DNA from: Herbaspirillum sp. GW103
GTDB taxonomy: Bacteria; Pseudomonadota; Gammaproteobacteria; Burkholderiales; Burkholderiaceae_D
DNA length: 64,000 bases
Reading direction: 5' to 3'
Assembly (NCBI RefSeq): GCF_000261365.1
Contig: NZ_AJVC01000003.1
Span: forward strand, 434,001-498,000
The notes beneath the pieces are model-generated. The model was given only the letters and a program-made list of their open reading frames with translations. It was not told the origin of the DNA and ran no database searches. Below, piece by piece: positions 52,993-61,263 of this stretch; position 1 is the stretch's first letter; every line of letters begins with the position of its first letter. Position numbers and translations under genes: made by a program.

Positions 52993-53714
52993 GCGGACAC
53001 CTTGGCAGCGGATTGAGTGGCCTTCCACGCCTCGACATCGCGGCGGATGGAAGCGTCGAGGCGGGTCAGGCGGAACATGTGGATCACCAGCGCCGACAGG
53101 GCAGTGGGGATGGCCCACAAGCCGATGTGCAGCGGCTCGATGTTGGTGATGCCGTTTTCCTTCAGGAAGGCATCCATCAGCAGCACGGCGCCGAAGGCGA
53201 TGAAGATGTCCTCGCCGAAGAACACGGCGACGTTGTCACAGGCCGCCGCGTGGGCCTTGATCTTGTCGCGGATGTGTTGCGGCAGGTCTTCGCCGTAGGC
53301 GCTCACGGCGGCACCTTCGGCCATCGGTGCCAGCAGCGGACGCACGGTCTGCGCCTGGCCGCCCAGGTAGATCAGACCCAGTGCGGCGGTGCCTTCACGC
53401 AGGATGAAATAGAGCATCAGAATGCGTGCCGAAGTGGCGCTGGCGATGCTGGAGATCCACGCCTGGGCGCGTTCCTTCAGACCGTAATGTTCCAAGAGGC
53501 CGATGATCGGCAGGATCAAGAGGAAGGTCGCCAGCGAACGGCTGTTGACGAACTTCTCGCCAAAGGTTTCCAGCAGCATGCCGAAGTCCATTCCGACCGA
53601 CAGGCCGGTGGTGAGACCGGCTACCGTGACCACCAGCAGCGGGTTGAAACGCAAGGCAAAACCGGCCACGACGATCGGTATCCCGATCAGTGGCAGCAGT
53701 GTCGTACTCTCCAT
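52989..53714 (-). CDS. DUF969 membrane protein, probable transporter subunit
   Basis: 241 residues and about six membrane helices: LLPLIGIPIVVAGFALRF, VVTVAGLTTGLSVG and LATFLLILPIIGLLEHYG. A conserved core is LILREGTAALGLIYLGGQAQTVRPLLAPMAEGAA. The start at 53714 has AGGGAG upstream. A 261-base gap separates it from pxpA on the same strand, so it may have an additional promoter. With DUF979 it should make the transport system of the 5-oxoproline locus. Confidence 0.85.
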   Translation of the reverse strand: MESTTLLPLIGIPIVVAGFALRFNPLLVVTVAGLTTGLSVGMDFGMLLETFGEKFVNSRSLATFLLILPIIGLLEHYGLKERAQAWISSIASATSARILMLYFILREGTAALGLIYLGGQAQTVRPLLAPMAEGAAVSAYGEDLPQHIRDKIKAHAAACDNVAVFFGEDIFIAFGAVLLMDAFLKENGITNIEPLHIGLWAIPTALSALVIHMFRLTRLDASIRRDVEAWKATQSAAKVSA

Positions 53715-53975
53715 GAAAAACTCCCTATGTGAATGAGGAAAAATCCTGCCGCCAATGTGCAAGGTCCGTGCCACCTTTGTCGTGGAAAGCCGCGCCCAGA
53801 CTGACTTTGCGTCAATCTGCAAAGCGTAGGGGCGTGACTTTTCCTGCGACCTCGCGGGCCTCGGATTGGCGACCTTTCTTGTTGTTTTTGGAACGAAACT
53901 ACAGCTTGCGACACCCCTGCATCAGCAGCAGGTGCCTTCTTTCCGGCGTCTTGCGACCACGCCCGGAAAAAACTT

Positions 53976-54716
53976 TCACACCGCCGCGCGCACGGCAATC
54001 TGCTCGGCGTGCAGGCGTGCCCGAATCTGGCGCGCAAAATCCAGGGCGTGCGCGCCATCTCCGTGCAGGCACACGGTCTGTGCATTGACTTCGACCAGGC
54101 TGCCGTCGATGGCCTTGACCTTCTTCTGCTTGACCAGCATCAGGGTCTGGGCGATGGCGTCGGCATCGTTGGTAATCATGGCGCCGGGCTTGCTGCGTGC
54201 GACCAGGCTGCCATCGGCTTCATAGGCGCGATCGGCAAACACTTCTTCGACCGCATTGAGATCGGCATGGCGGGCGGCGGCGATCAGTTCGCTGCCGGCC
54301 AGGCCATACAGACTCAGCTCGGGATTGAAGGTGCGGATGGCGGCGCAGATGGCATTGGCCAGCACGGCATCCTTGGCGGCCTGGTTGTAGAGCGCGCCGT
54401 GCGGCTTGACGTGGGTCATGCGTGCGCCCTCGGCGCGCACGATGGCGTCCAGTGCGCCGAGTTGATAGAGCATGCCGCTGAAGATTTCCTCGGGCGGCAA
54501 CTGCATGGCGCTGCGCCCGAAGTTCTCGCGGTCGGGGAAGCTGGGGTGGGCGCCGATGGCCACGTGATTCTGGATCGCCCAGCGCACGCTGCGGCGCATG
54601 GTGCCGGCATCGCCCGCATGCCAGCCGCAGGCGATGTTGGCGGAGCTGACCAGGGTCAGCAGTTGTTCGTCGGTGTCGCAGCCTTCGCCGAGGTCGGCAT
54701 TGAGATCGATATACAT
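53976..54716 (-). CDS. pxpA: 5-oxoprolinase subunit PxpA (LamB/YcsF family)
   Basis: 246 residues. The typical opening [18 protein letters not shown], then [32 protein letters not shown] and the later [12 protein letters not shown] are LamB/YcsF hallmarks. With PxpB and PxpC it hydrolyses 5-oxoproline to glutamate using ATP; PxpA is thought to act on the phosphorylated intermediate. It follows pxpC by nine bases. Regulation is likely by the divergent MarR-like gene. Confidence 0.92.
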   Translation of the reverse strand: MYIDLNADLGEGCDTDEQLLTLVSSANIACGWHAGDAGTMRRSVRWAIQNHVAIGAHPSFPDRENFGRSAMQLPPEEIFSGMLYQLGALDAIVRAEGARMTHVKPHGALYNQAAKDAVLANAICAAIRTFNPELSLYGLAGSELIAAARHADLNAVEEVFADRAYEADGSLVARSKPGAMITNDADAIAQTLMLVKQKKVKAIDGSLVEVNAQTVCLHGDGAHALDFARQIRARLHAEQIAVRAAV

Positions 54717-54725
54717 GGCGTTCCC

Positions 54726-55760
54726 TTATTTCTTGTAGAGCGTGGCGCGCGACCAGTCCAGTGCGGCGACCGTGGCGCGGATGGAATCGAGATAGCGTTG
54801 CTGTTCTTCGGCGGCGGCCAGGGCGTCGGCCATCTCGCAGGGCTCCAGCCGCAGCGTTGCGTTCAACGGGGCTTGCGCCAGCTTCCAGAGGTCGGCACCG
54901 ATGATCACGCCGATCTTGGGGTAGCCGCCGGTGGTCTGGGCATCCCCCATCAGGATGATGGGTTGGCCCGAGGGTGGCACCTGGATCACGCCCGGCACCA
55001 CGCCGTGGGAGAGCATGTCGCGACCTTGCTTGCGTTTGAGTTCGGGACCTTCGAGGCGATAACCCATGCGGTTGCTGTTGGGGGTGACGCGCCAGGTGTC
55101 GGACCACAGCGCTTCCCGCGAACTCTTGCTGAACTGTTCGAATTCGGGGCCGGGCAGCACGCGCAGCGTGACGTGCTGGCTGTGTTCATCGGCACGCAGG
55201 GCCAGGCCACTCCAGCGCGGGGAACGTACGCCGAAGGCGGGACCATGGACCGCGACAGAGGCAGCGCTGGCGTCGCCGATGGGGAGCTTGTCGCCGCGCT
55301 TCAAGGCGCGTCCCTGATGGCCGCCGAAGCCGGCCTTGAGGTCGGTGCTGCGCGAACCCAGGACCAGCGGCACATCGATGCCACCGGCTACGGCCAGGTA
55401 GGTGCGCATGCTGTGACGTGGCGCCTGCTCGGGTGAATCGGCTGCCGCCAGGCTGAGCTTGAGCACGCTGCCGGCACGCACCGGAATGCTCCAGCAGGCG
55501 GCGATGGGTTTGCCATCGAGGGTGGCACCGATGTCGTCGCCACCGAGGGCGATGCGGGTATCGCGGGTGAAGCGCAGCTCGGCCACGCCCATGGTGATTT
55601 CCAGTCCGGCCGCATCGACCGGATTGCCGACCAGCAGGTTGGCGCTGGCCAATGCCAGCGTATTGAGCGCGCCACCGGGATGGATGCCCAGGCTGCGATG
55701 GCCATAACGGCCCATGTCCTGCACCGAAGCCAGCATGCCGGGTTGGATGATGTCGATCAT
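54726..55760 (-). CDS. pxpC: 5-oxoprolinase subunit PxpC
   Basis: 344 residues. It is a KipA/urea-amidolyase related protein: IIQPGMLASVQDMGRYGHRSLGI, the GGALNTLALASANLLVGN block and RVTPNSNRMGYRLEGP are family signatures. PxpB and PxpC together are thought to phosphorylate 5-oxoproline. Its ATG overlaps the pxpB stop by ATGA. The protein is sometimes annotated as biotin-dependent carboxyltransferase, which is a transfer from a longer fusion family. Confidence 0.92.
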   Translation of the reverse strand: MIDIIQPGMLASVQDMGRYGHRSLGIHPGGALNTLALASANLLVGNPVDAAGLEITMGVAELRFTRDTRIALGGDDIGATLDGKPIAACWSIPVRAGSVLKLSLAAADSPEQAPRHSMRTYLAVAGGIDVPLVLGSRSTDLKAGFGGHQGRALKRGDKLPIGDASAASVAVHGPAFGVRSPRWSGLALRADEHSQHVTLRVLPGPEFEQFSKSSREALWSDTWRVTPNSNRMGYRLEGPELKRKQGRDMLSHGVVPGVIQVPPSGQPIILMGDAQTTGGYPKIGVIIGADLWKLAQAPLNATLRLEPCEMADALAAAEEQQRYLDSIRATVAALDWSRATLYKK

Positions 55761-56410
55761 GAGGCCACGCGCTCCACGGTAAAGCGTACTCGGTCGCCGG
55801 GACGCAGCAGCGTCGGCGGTTGCTGGGAAGGATCGAAAAGCTGCAGGGCGGTGCGGCCGATGAGTTGCCAGCCGCCCGGCGAGGCCATCGGGTAGATGCC
55901 GGTCTGCTCGCCGCCGATGCCCACCGATCCGGCCGGAATGCTCACGCGCGGCGTCGTGTGGCGCGGCGTGGCCAGGCTGGTGTCGAGCCCGCCCATGTAG
56001 GCGAAGCCGGGCAGGAAGCCCAGGAAATACACCACGTACTCGGCATTGCTGTGGCGCTCGATGACCTCCCCGGTCGACAGGCCGGTGTGACGGGCCACGT
56101 TGTCCAGGTCAGGGCCGACGTTGCCGCCGTAGACCACGGGGATCTCGACCGTGCGGCCTTCGCTGCCTGCGCTGGCGAGCCGGGGCCAGGTCTTCAGGAT
56201 GCGCTCGCTCAGCGTGTCCAGGTCGGCGACGGGTCGCCGGGTGATTAGCGTCAGGTTGTTCATGCCGGGCACGACTTCGCTGACTTCTTCCCATTCACTG
56301 GCCAACGTGGCCAGCGCCCAGATGCGTTGCTGCTGGGGCAGGGTGGCGGGGGCCGGCAAACTGCAGAGCAGTGCGCGGTCGCCCAAAGGGTGGAGCTGGG
56401 GTGGCTGCAT
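55757..56410 (-). CDS. pxpB: 5-oxoprolinase subunit PxpB
   Basis: 217 residues. It is KipI-like (allophanate hydrolase subunit 1 fold): LHPLGDRALLCSLP at the start, VPGMNNLTLI, and FLGFLPGFAYMGGLD with IPAGSVGIGGEQTGIYP near the end. It is the first gene of the operon pxpB-pxpC-pxpA. No strong ribosome site precedes ATG 56410. The 196-base AT-rich gap to the divergent MarR-like gene should hold both promoters. Confidence 0.92.
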   Translation of the reverse strand: MQPPQLHPLGDRALLCSLPAPATLPQQQRIWALATLASEWEEVSEVVPGMNNLTLITRRPVADLDTLSERILKTWPRLASAGSEGRTVEIPVVYGGNVGPDLDNVARHTGLSTGEVIERHSNAEYVVYFLGFLPGFAYMGGLDTSLATPRHTTPRVSIPAGSVGIGGEQTGIYPMASPGGWQLIGRTALQLFDPSQQPPTLLRPGDRVRFTVERVAS

Positions 56411-56539
56411 GTGTCTCTCGCCTCGGCTGAGATTTTTGTTGAGAACCCGGCCATGCCGCTGCCGGGGTCAAGGTGCGTCTGGTGATGCCCTGCTTTTTTG
56501 CGGATATTACATTTCAAAGAAAATATAAACAATATGTCG

Positions 56540-56552
56540 ATAAATTATTTAT
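56540..56552. promoter_or_regulatory. Palindrome in the pxpB/MarR intergenic region
   Basis: ATAAAT-T-ATTTAT, perfect, within an AT-rich tract (56507-56575) between the divergent genes. A candidate operator of the MarR-like protein; AT-rich palindromes are also common by chance. Confidence 0.35.
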
Positions 56553-56606
56553 TTAATCTTTGCGCTATAGTGTTGCCATTCTGTCGTCCTGACCCCTACG
56601 CTTCCC

Positions 56607-57179
56607 ATGAGCCAAGAGAACAACGAGACCTCTGTCTCCCTTCCGCCCGATGTGCAGGCCGCCGCCGAGGCGCCGCGCCCGACCAAGATCGTGTCTTCGC
56701 AGCACCTGGTCTCCGAGCGCAGCGCCGAACTGTCCGAACTGGAATACGCCCTCATCATGGCCAGCAATGCCTTCAATCGCTGGATGGTGCGCTGCATGGC
56801 GGCTGCGGGAGCCAAGGACATGACGGCCATCGAGGTGTCCTTGCTGCATCACGTCAACCACCGCGATCGCAAGAAAAAACTGGCTGATATCTGTTTCGTA
56901 TTGAACGTCGAGGACACCCACGTGGTCACCTATGCCTTGAAGAAGCTGGTGAAGGCCGGCTACGTGAAGAGCGAGAAGGCCGGCAAGGAACTGCTGTTCT
57001 CGACCACCCCGGCGGGGCAGGCGCTGTGCATGAAGTATCGTGAGGTGCGCGAGCGCTGCCTGATCGAGGTGCAGGTCGAAAGCGGCATCCCCAACCAGGC
57101 CATCGGCGAGGCGGCGCAATTGTTGCGCAATGCGTCCGGGCTGTATGACACGGCGGCACGGGCGGCGGCTTCGCTTTGA
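56607..57179 (+). CDS. MarR-like winged-helix regulator
   Basis: 190 residues. A winged helix is recognisable: MTAIEVSLLHHVNHRDRKKKLADICFVLN followed by HVVTYALKKLVKAGYVKSEKAGKELLF (the wing). Flanking helices complete a MarR-type dimer. It is divergent from pxpB and so likely controls the 5-oxoproline operon, perhaps answering to 5-oxoproline or glutamate. The downstream quinone oxidoreductase starts 27 bases after its stop and may be cotranscribed. Confidence 0.8.
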   Translation: MSQENNETSVSLPPDVQAAAEAPRPTKIVSSQHLVSERSAELSELEYALIMASNAFNRWMVRCMAAAGAKDMTAIEVSLLHHVNHRDRKKKLADICFVLNVEDTHVVTYALKKLVKAGYVKSEKAGKELLFSTTPAGQALCMKYREVRERCLIEVQVESGIPNQAIGEAAQLLRNASGLYDTAARAAASL

Positions 57180-57206
57180 GACATAGATAACTGAAGGATA
57201 GGACAG

Positions 57207-58184
57207 ATGCGCGCAATCGAGATCAAGGAATTTGGCGGCCCCGAGGTACTGCAGGCCTGTGAACGGCCCGTGCCTGAGCTCAAGGCGGGGGAAATACTCA
57301 TCAAGGTGCATGCGGCGGGCGTGAATCGTCCGGACGTATTCCAGCGTACCGGCAACTATCCGGTGCCGCCGGGCGCCTCGGACCTGCCGGGCCTGGAAGT
57401 GGCAGGCGAAATCGTGGCGGGTGAGCTGGGTGAGAGCGGCTTCAGGCTGGGTGACCTGGTCTGTGCGCTGGTGCAGGGTGGCGGTTATGCGGAGTTCTGT
57501 GCCGCGCCGCTGGCCCAGTGCCTGCCGGTGCCCAAGGGTTTGAGCGCGCTGGAGGCCGCAGCCTTGCCGGAAAATTACTTCACGGTGTGGAGCAACGTCT
57601 TCGACCGGGGACAACTGTCAGGTGAACAATCCTTGTTGGTGCAGGGCGGCTCTTCGGGCATCGGCGTGACGGCCATCCAGATCGCCCGTGCGCTGGGCCA
57701 TCGCGTGTTCGCCACGGCGGGCAGTGCCGACAAGTGTCGCGCATGTGAAGAATTGGGCGCGGAACGGGCCATCAATTACAAAACCGAGCAGTTCGAGGAT
57801 GTGGTCAAGGAATTGACCGGCGGGCGGGGTGTGGACGTGATCCTGGACATGGTCGGCGGCAATTACCTGCCGCGCGAGATCAAGGCCCTGGCCGACGATG
57901 GCCGCCTGGTCTTCATCGCCCAACTGGGCGGCAGCAAGGGCGAGCTCGACATGGGGCAGGTCATGCGTCGTCGCCTGACCATCACCGGGTCGACCCTGCG
58001 CCCGCGCCCGGTGGCGTTCAAGGCGGCGATCGCGGCCAATCTGCGGCAACACGTGTGGCCCCTGATCGAGGCTGGCAAGATCAAGCCGGTCATTCACCAC
58101 CGTTTCCCGCTGGAACAGGCGGCACAGGCGCATGCCATGATGGAATCGAGCACCCACATCGGCAAGATCATGCTGGAACTGTGA
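57207..58184 (+). CDS. NAD(P)H quinone oxidoreductase, zinc-free MDR type
   Basis: 325 residues of the PIG3/QOR branch of the medium-chain dehydrogenase superfamily. It has GVNRPDVFQRTGNYP and DLPGLEVAGEI near the start and the nucleotide-binding LVQGGSSGIGVTAIQIARALG. The zinc-ligand residues of alcohol dehydrogenases are absent. It reduces quinones with NADPH. Only 27 bases separate it from the MarR-like gene. It is upstream of tpiA, an order often seen in betaproteobacteria. Confidence 0.88.
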   Translation: MRAIEIKEFGGPEVLQACERPVPELKAGEILIKVHAAGVNRPDVFQRTGNYPVPPGASDLPGLEVAGEIVAGELGESGFRLGDLVCALVQGGGYAEFCAAPLAQCLPVPKGLSALEAAALPENYFTVWSNVFDRGQLSGEQSLLVQGGSSGIGVTAIQIARALGHRVFATAGSADKCRACEELGAERAINYKTEQFEDVVKELTGGRGVDVILDMVGGNYLPREIKALADDGRLVFIAQLGGSKGELDMGQVMRRRLTITGSTLRPRPVAFKAAIAANLRQHVWPLIEAGKIKPVIHHRFPLEQAAQAHAMMESSTHIGKIMLEL

Positions 58185-58294
58185 TCCGGCAGGCGCGCGG
58201 AGCCGGGCGGGACAGTCCGGCTTTGCGCCAAGCGGCCGTACCGGATACAATGCGAGGTTATCCAAATTGACACCCATCTCGTAGAACTCAGCCT

Positions 58295-59041
58295 ATGCGT
58301 CGCAAACTCGTAGCCGGTAACTGGAAAATGAACGGCAGCCTGGCTGCCAATGCGGCCCTGGTGGCTGGTATCAAGGAAGGTCTGCCGGCCGAGGTCTGCG
58401 ACGTCGCCGTGTGTGTGCCGGCGCCTTATCTGGCGCAGGTGCAGGGCGCGGTGGCTGGTTCGGCCGTGGCGCTGGGGGCGCAGGACATGTCCGCGCACGC
58501 CTCTGGTGCCTTTACCGGTGAGGTGTCGGCAGCGATGCTGCAGGAATTCGGTGTGCAATATGTCATTCTGGGTCACTCCGAGCGTCGCGCCTATCACGGC
58601 GAGAGCGATGCGGCGGTGGCGGCCAAGACCGTGGCAGCATTGAAGGTCGGCCTGGTGCCGGTGGTCTGCGTGGGGGAAACGCTGGAACAGCGCGAAGCCG
58701 GACAGACCAATGAAATCGTGGGTGGTCAGCTCGATGCGGTGCTGACGGCCCTGGCTGTCGAGGATGCTGCGCGCATCGTCGTGGCCTACGAGCCGGTCTG
58801 GGCGATTGGTACCGGCAAGACGGCCACGCCGGAAATGGCGCAGGAAGTGCATGCGATGCTGCGTGCGCGTCTCGGCGCCAAGAGCGCGGAAGCGGCGGCC
58901 AAGGTGCGTATCCTGTACGGCGGCAGCATGAAGCCGGACAATGCGGAGCAGTTGCTGGCGATGGCCGACATCGATGGTGGTCTGATCGGTGGTGCGGCAT
59001 TGAAGGCGGCGGATTTCCTGGCCATCATCAAGGCGGCCTGA
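58295..59041 (+). CDS. tpiA: Triose-phosphate isomerase
   Basis: 248 residues. All catalytic residues are visible: Lys11 in NWKMNG, His94 in GHSERR and Glu166 in [11 protein letters not shown]. The C-terminal phosphate loop reads YGGSMKPDN and GLIGGAAL. It interconverts dihydroxyacetone phosphate and glyceraldehyde 3-phosphate. It is 110 bases after the quinone reductase gene and is followed by secG. Confidence 0.97.
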   Translation: MRRKLVAGNWKMNGSLAANAALVAGIKEGLPAEVCDVAVCVPAPYLAQVQGAVAGSAVALGAQDMSAHASGAFTGEVSAAMLQEFGVQYVILGHSERRAYHGESDAAVAAKTVAALKVGLVPVVCVGETLEQREAGQTNEIVGGQLDAVLTALAVEDAARIVVAYEPVWAIGTGKTATPEMAQEVHAMLRARLGAKSAEAAAKVRILYGGSMKPDNAEQLLAMADIDGGLIGGAALKAADFLAIIKAA

Positions 59042-59129
59042 AGTGGAGTAAGGGGTTTGTCAGTTGCGGAGGCGATACTTTGACGCAGATGCAGCAGGCG
59101 ATTGAAACATCAAGAGTGGACTTGTTTAA

Positions 59130-59504
59130 ATGAATACTTTGTTTTTGGTTGTGGTTGTAGTTCAGGTGCTGGCAGCGCTGGCGATCATCGGTCTGGTCTT
59201 GCTGCAGCACGGCAAGGGCGCTGACATGGGTGCGGCTTTCGGTTCTGGTGCCTCGGGCAGTCTTTTCGGTGCGACCGGCTCGTCGAACTTCCTGTCGAAG
59301 TCGACGGCGGTGGCCGCAGGTATTTTCTTCGTGGCGACCCTGGGTCTGACCTTCATCGGCAATCATCACGTGGCACAAAGCGGCAGTGTGATGGATAATC
59401 TGCAAGTTCCGGCGGCCCCGGCCCAGCAGGCAGCGCCTGCAGCGCCCGCCGCACCGGCTGATGCAGGCAAGCCGGGTGACCAGTCGAATCAGATCCCGAA
59501 ATAA
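59130..59504 (+). CDS. secG: Preprotein translocase subunit SecG
   Basis: 124 residues. Two membrane helices (about 3-25 and 54-77) flank a loop with LLQHGKGADMGAAFGSGASGSLFG, the SecG hallmark. The C-terminal tail is rich in Pro, Ala and Gln, as in betaproteobacterial SecG. It assists SecYE-SecA protein export. The start ATG 59130 lies after AGAGTGGA. The tRNA-Leu gene follows 109 bases later, as often. Confidence 0.95.
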   Translation: MNTLFLVVVVVQVLAALAIIGLVLLQHGKGADMGAAFGSGASGSLFGATGSSNFLSKSTAVAAGIFFVATLGLTFIGNHHVAQSGSVMDNLQVPAAPAQQAAPAAPAAPADAGKPGDQSNQIPK

Positions 59505-59572
59505 GCTTTTGCTGATTCTGAAATAATCGAAGAATTAAGTAGGAAGAATCTTTCTTTTTCGCTGATTGTGCA

Positions 59573-59602
59573 TTGAACAAGAGTAACAAATGAAGGTACA
59601 AT
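59573..59602 (+). promoter_or_regulatory. Promoter of tRNA-Leu
   Basis: TTGAAC (59573-59578), 18-bp spacer, TACAAT (59597-59602), 11 bases before the tRNA 5' end. Confidence 0.75.
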
Positions 59603-59613
59603 AGCAGCTTCAA

Positions 59614-59698
59614 GCCGACGTGGTGAAATTGGTAGACACGCTATCTTGAGGGGGTAGTGGCGAAAGCTGTACGAGTTCGAGTCTCGTCGTCGGCACCA
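59614..59698 (+). tRNA. tRNA-Leu (anticodon GAG)
   Basis: 85 bases including encoded CCA. The acceptor stem GCCGACG/CGTCGGC is perfect, the anticodon loop TTGAGGG gives GAG, and the TTCGAGTC T-loop is present. The variable arm is long, as expected for leucine. It reads CUC and CUU codons. Confidence 0.97.
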
Positions 59699-59711
59699 TA
59701 GAAATGAAATG

Positions 59712-59751
59712 AAAAGCCAGCGAAGGTCCTAGTGCCTGAGCTGGCTTTTTG
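59712..59751 (+). terminator. Terminator after tRNA-Leu
   Basis: Ten-bp perfect stem AAAAGCCAGC/GCTGGCTTTT with an 18-base loop and T run. Confidence 0.88.
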
Positions 59752-59767
59752 TCGAGGAAGTTTCTGA

Positions 59768-59797
59768 TTGATATTGAGAATCATTCCCATCGATAAA
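59768..59797 (+). promoter_or_regulatory. nuo promoter overlapped by a Fur-box-like site
   Basis: TTGATA (59768-59773), 18-bp spacer, GATAAA (59792-59797). Inside the spacer lies TGAGAAT-C-ATTCCCA (59775-59789), a 7-1-7 inverted repeat with one mismatch between arms, matching the Fur pattern. Regulation by Fur is inferred. Confidence 0.55.
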
Positions 59798-59817
59798 CCA
59801 ACGCATAGCGGCCAATC

Positions 59818-60177
59818 GTGAACCTCGAAAATTACTTCCCAGTCCTCCTGTTTATTCTTGTTGGCATCGGCGTCGGTGTCGCTCCCCAGCTCCTCGGTCG
59901 TCTTCTTGGTCCGCACAAGCCGGACGCTCAAAAAACTTCTCCTTACGAATGCGGCTTTGAAGCATTCGAAGATGCGCGCATGAAATTCGATGTGCGCTAC
60001 TACCTGATCGCCATCCTGTTCATCCTGTTTGATCTGGAAACCGCCTTCTTCTTCCCTTGGGGCGTGTCCATGCGTGAGCTGGGCTGGCAAGGTTTCGTCA
60101 CGATGATGGTCTTCATCGCTGAATTTGTTGTCGGATTTTGGTACATCTGGAAAAAGGGTGCCCTGGATTGGGAGTAA
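59818..60177 (+). CDS. nuoA: NADH-quinone oxidoreductase subunit A
   Basis: 119 residues, three membrane helices. The conserved loop [20 protein letters not shown] lies between the first and second helices. NuoA belongs to the membrane arm of complex I. The start is GTG 59818 (MNLENYFPV). It is the first gene of the nuo operon, whose genes are closely spaced. The ribosome site is weak. Confidence 0.95.
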   Translation: MNLENYFPVLLFILVGIGVGVAPQLLGRLLGPHKPDAQKTSPYECGFEAFEDARMKFDVRYYLIAILFILFDLETAFFFPWGVSMRELGWQGFVTMMVFIAEFVVGFWYIWKKGALDWE

Positions 60178-60180
60178 GCC

Positions 60181-60657
60181 ATGTCTATTGAAGGCGTATT
60201 GAATGAGGGGTTTGTTACCACCTCGCTGGATAAGGTAATCAACTGGACCCGTACCGGATCCCTGTGGCCCATGACCTTCGGTCTGGCGTGCTGCGCAGTT
60301 GAAATGATGCACGTCGGTGCCTCGCGTTACGACCTCGACCGCTTCGGTGCGGTGTTCCGTCCGTCGCCGCGCCAGTCCGACCTGATGATCGTGGCTGGTA
60401 CCCTGTGCAACAAGATGGCGCCGGCGCTGCGCAAGGTCTACGACCAGATGCCGGAGCCGCGCTGGGTGATCTCCATGGGCTCCTGTGCCAATGGCGGTGG
60501 CTATTACCACTATTCGTACTCGGTGGTGCGTGGCTGCGATCGCATCGTGCCGGTCGACGTGTATGTGCCGGGTTGCCCGCCGACGGCTGAAGCGCTGCTG
60601 TATGGCGTGATCCAGCTGCAGAACAAGATCAAGCGCACCAACACCATCGCGCGCTAA
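60181..60657 (+). CDS. nuoB: NADH-quinone oxidoreductase subunit B
   Basis: 158 residues. The cysteines that hold cluster N2 are present in [21 protein letters not shown] and [14 protein letters not shown]. It sits at the junction of peripheral and membrane arms and passes electrons to quinone. It starts three bases after nuoA. Confidence 0.97.
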   Translation: MSIEGVLNEGFVTTSLDKVINWTRTGSLWPMTFGLACCAVEMMHVGASRYDLDRFGAVFRPSPRQSDLMIVAGTLCNKMAPALRKVYDQMPEPRWVISMGSCANGGGYYHYSYSVVRGCDRIVPVDVYVPGCPPTAEALLYGVIQLQNKIKRTNTIAR

Positions 60658-60666
60658 GAGGGCAGT

Positions 60667-61263
60667 ATGACGACAAAATTGGAAACTCTCGAAGCCGCCC
60701 TGCGTAATGCGCTTGGAGGGTATCTTCAGAACCTGACCGTGGCCCTCGGTGAAGTCACCGTGGTGGTCAAGGCCGCTGACTACCTGTCGGCCATGCGCGT
60801 GCTGCGCGACCATGCCGACACCCGTTTCGAACAACTGATCGACCTGTGCGGCGTGGACTACTCCACCTATGGCGACGGTGCCTGGGAAGGTCCGCGCTTT
60901 GCCGTGGTGTCGCACCTGATGTCGATCTCGCACAACTGGCGTGTGCGCGTGCGCGTGTTCGCGCCGGATGATGACCTGCCCATCGTGGCGTCGGTCGATC
61001 CGATCTGGAACTCGGCTGGCTGGTATGAGCGTGAAGCGTTTGACTTCTACGGCATCCTCTTCGACGGTCACCCCGACCTGCGCCGCATCCTCACCGACTA
61101 TGGCTTCATTGGCCACCCGTTCCGCAAGGACTTCCCGGTGTCCGGCTATGTCGAAATGCGTTACGACGCCGAACAGAAACGCGTCATCTATCAACCCGTA
61201 ACGATCGAGCCGCGCGAAATCACCCCGCGCATCATTCGTGAAGAAAACTACGGGATCAAATAA
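60667..61263 (+). CDS. nuoC: NADH-quinone oxidoreductase subunit C
   Basis: 198 residues. The 30-kDa subunit signature [22 protein letters not shown] appears as [18 protein letters not shown], and [18 protein letters not shown] follows. NuoC is separate from nuoD here, unlike in E. coli where they are fused. Its TAA shares one base with the nuoD ATG (TAATG), so translation is coupled. Confidence 0.96.
   Translation: MTTKLETLEAALRNALGGYLQNLTVALGEVTVVVKAADYLSAMRVLRDHADTRFEQLIDLCGVDYSTYGDGAWEGPRFAVVSHLMSISHNWRVRVRVFAPDDDLPIVASVDPIWNSAGWYEREAFDFYGILFDGHPDLRRILTDYGFIGHPFRKDFPVSGYVEMRYDAEQKRVIYQPVTIEPREITPRIIREENYGIK

Larger units (their letters stand above)
59505..59817. other. secG/nuoA region with tRNA gene and promoters
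   Basis: 313 bases holding the tRNA-Leu promoter, gene and terminator, followed by the nuo promoter with its Fur-box match. The first 60 bases are AT-rich and otherwise unassigned. Confidence 0.6.

Noticed and set aside
54726..55760. Annotation of PxpC as a biotin-dependent carboxyltransferase
   Set aside because: No biotin site or carboxylase partner; the trio with PxpB and PxpA explains it better.
59641..61194. Long open frame antisense to nuoA-nuoC that also covers tRNA-Leu
   Set aside because: It would overlap a tRNA and three conserved genes; no domain.
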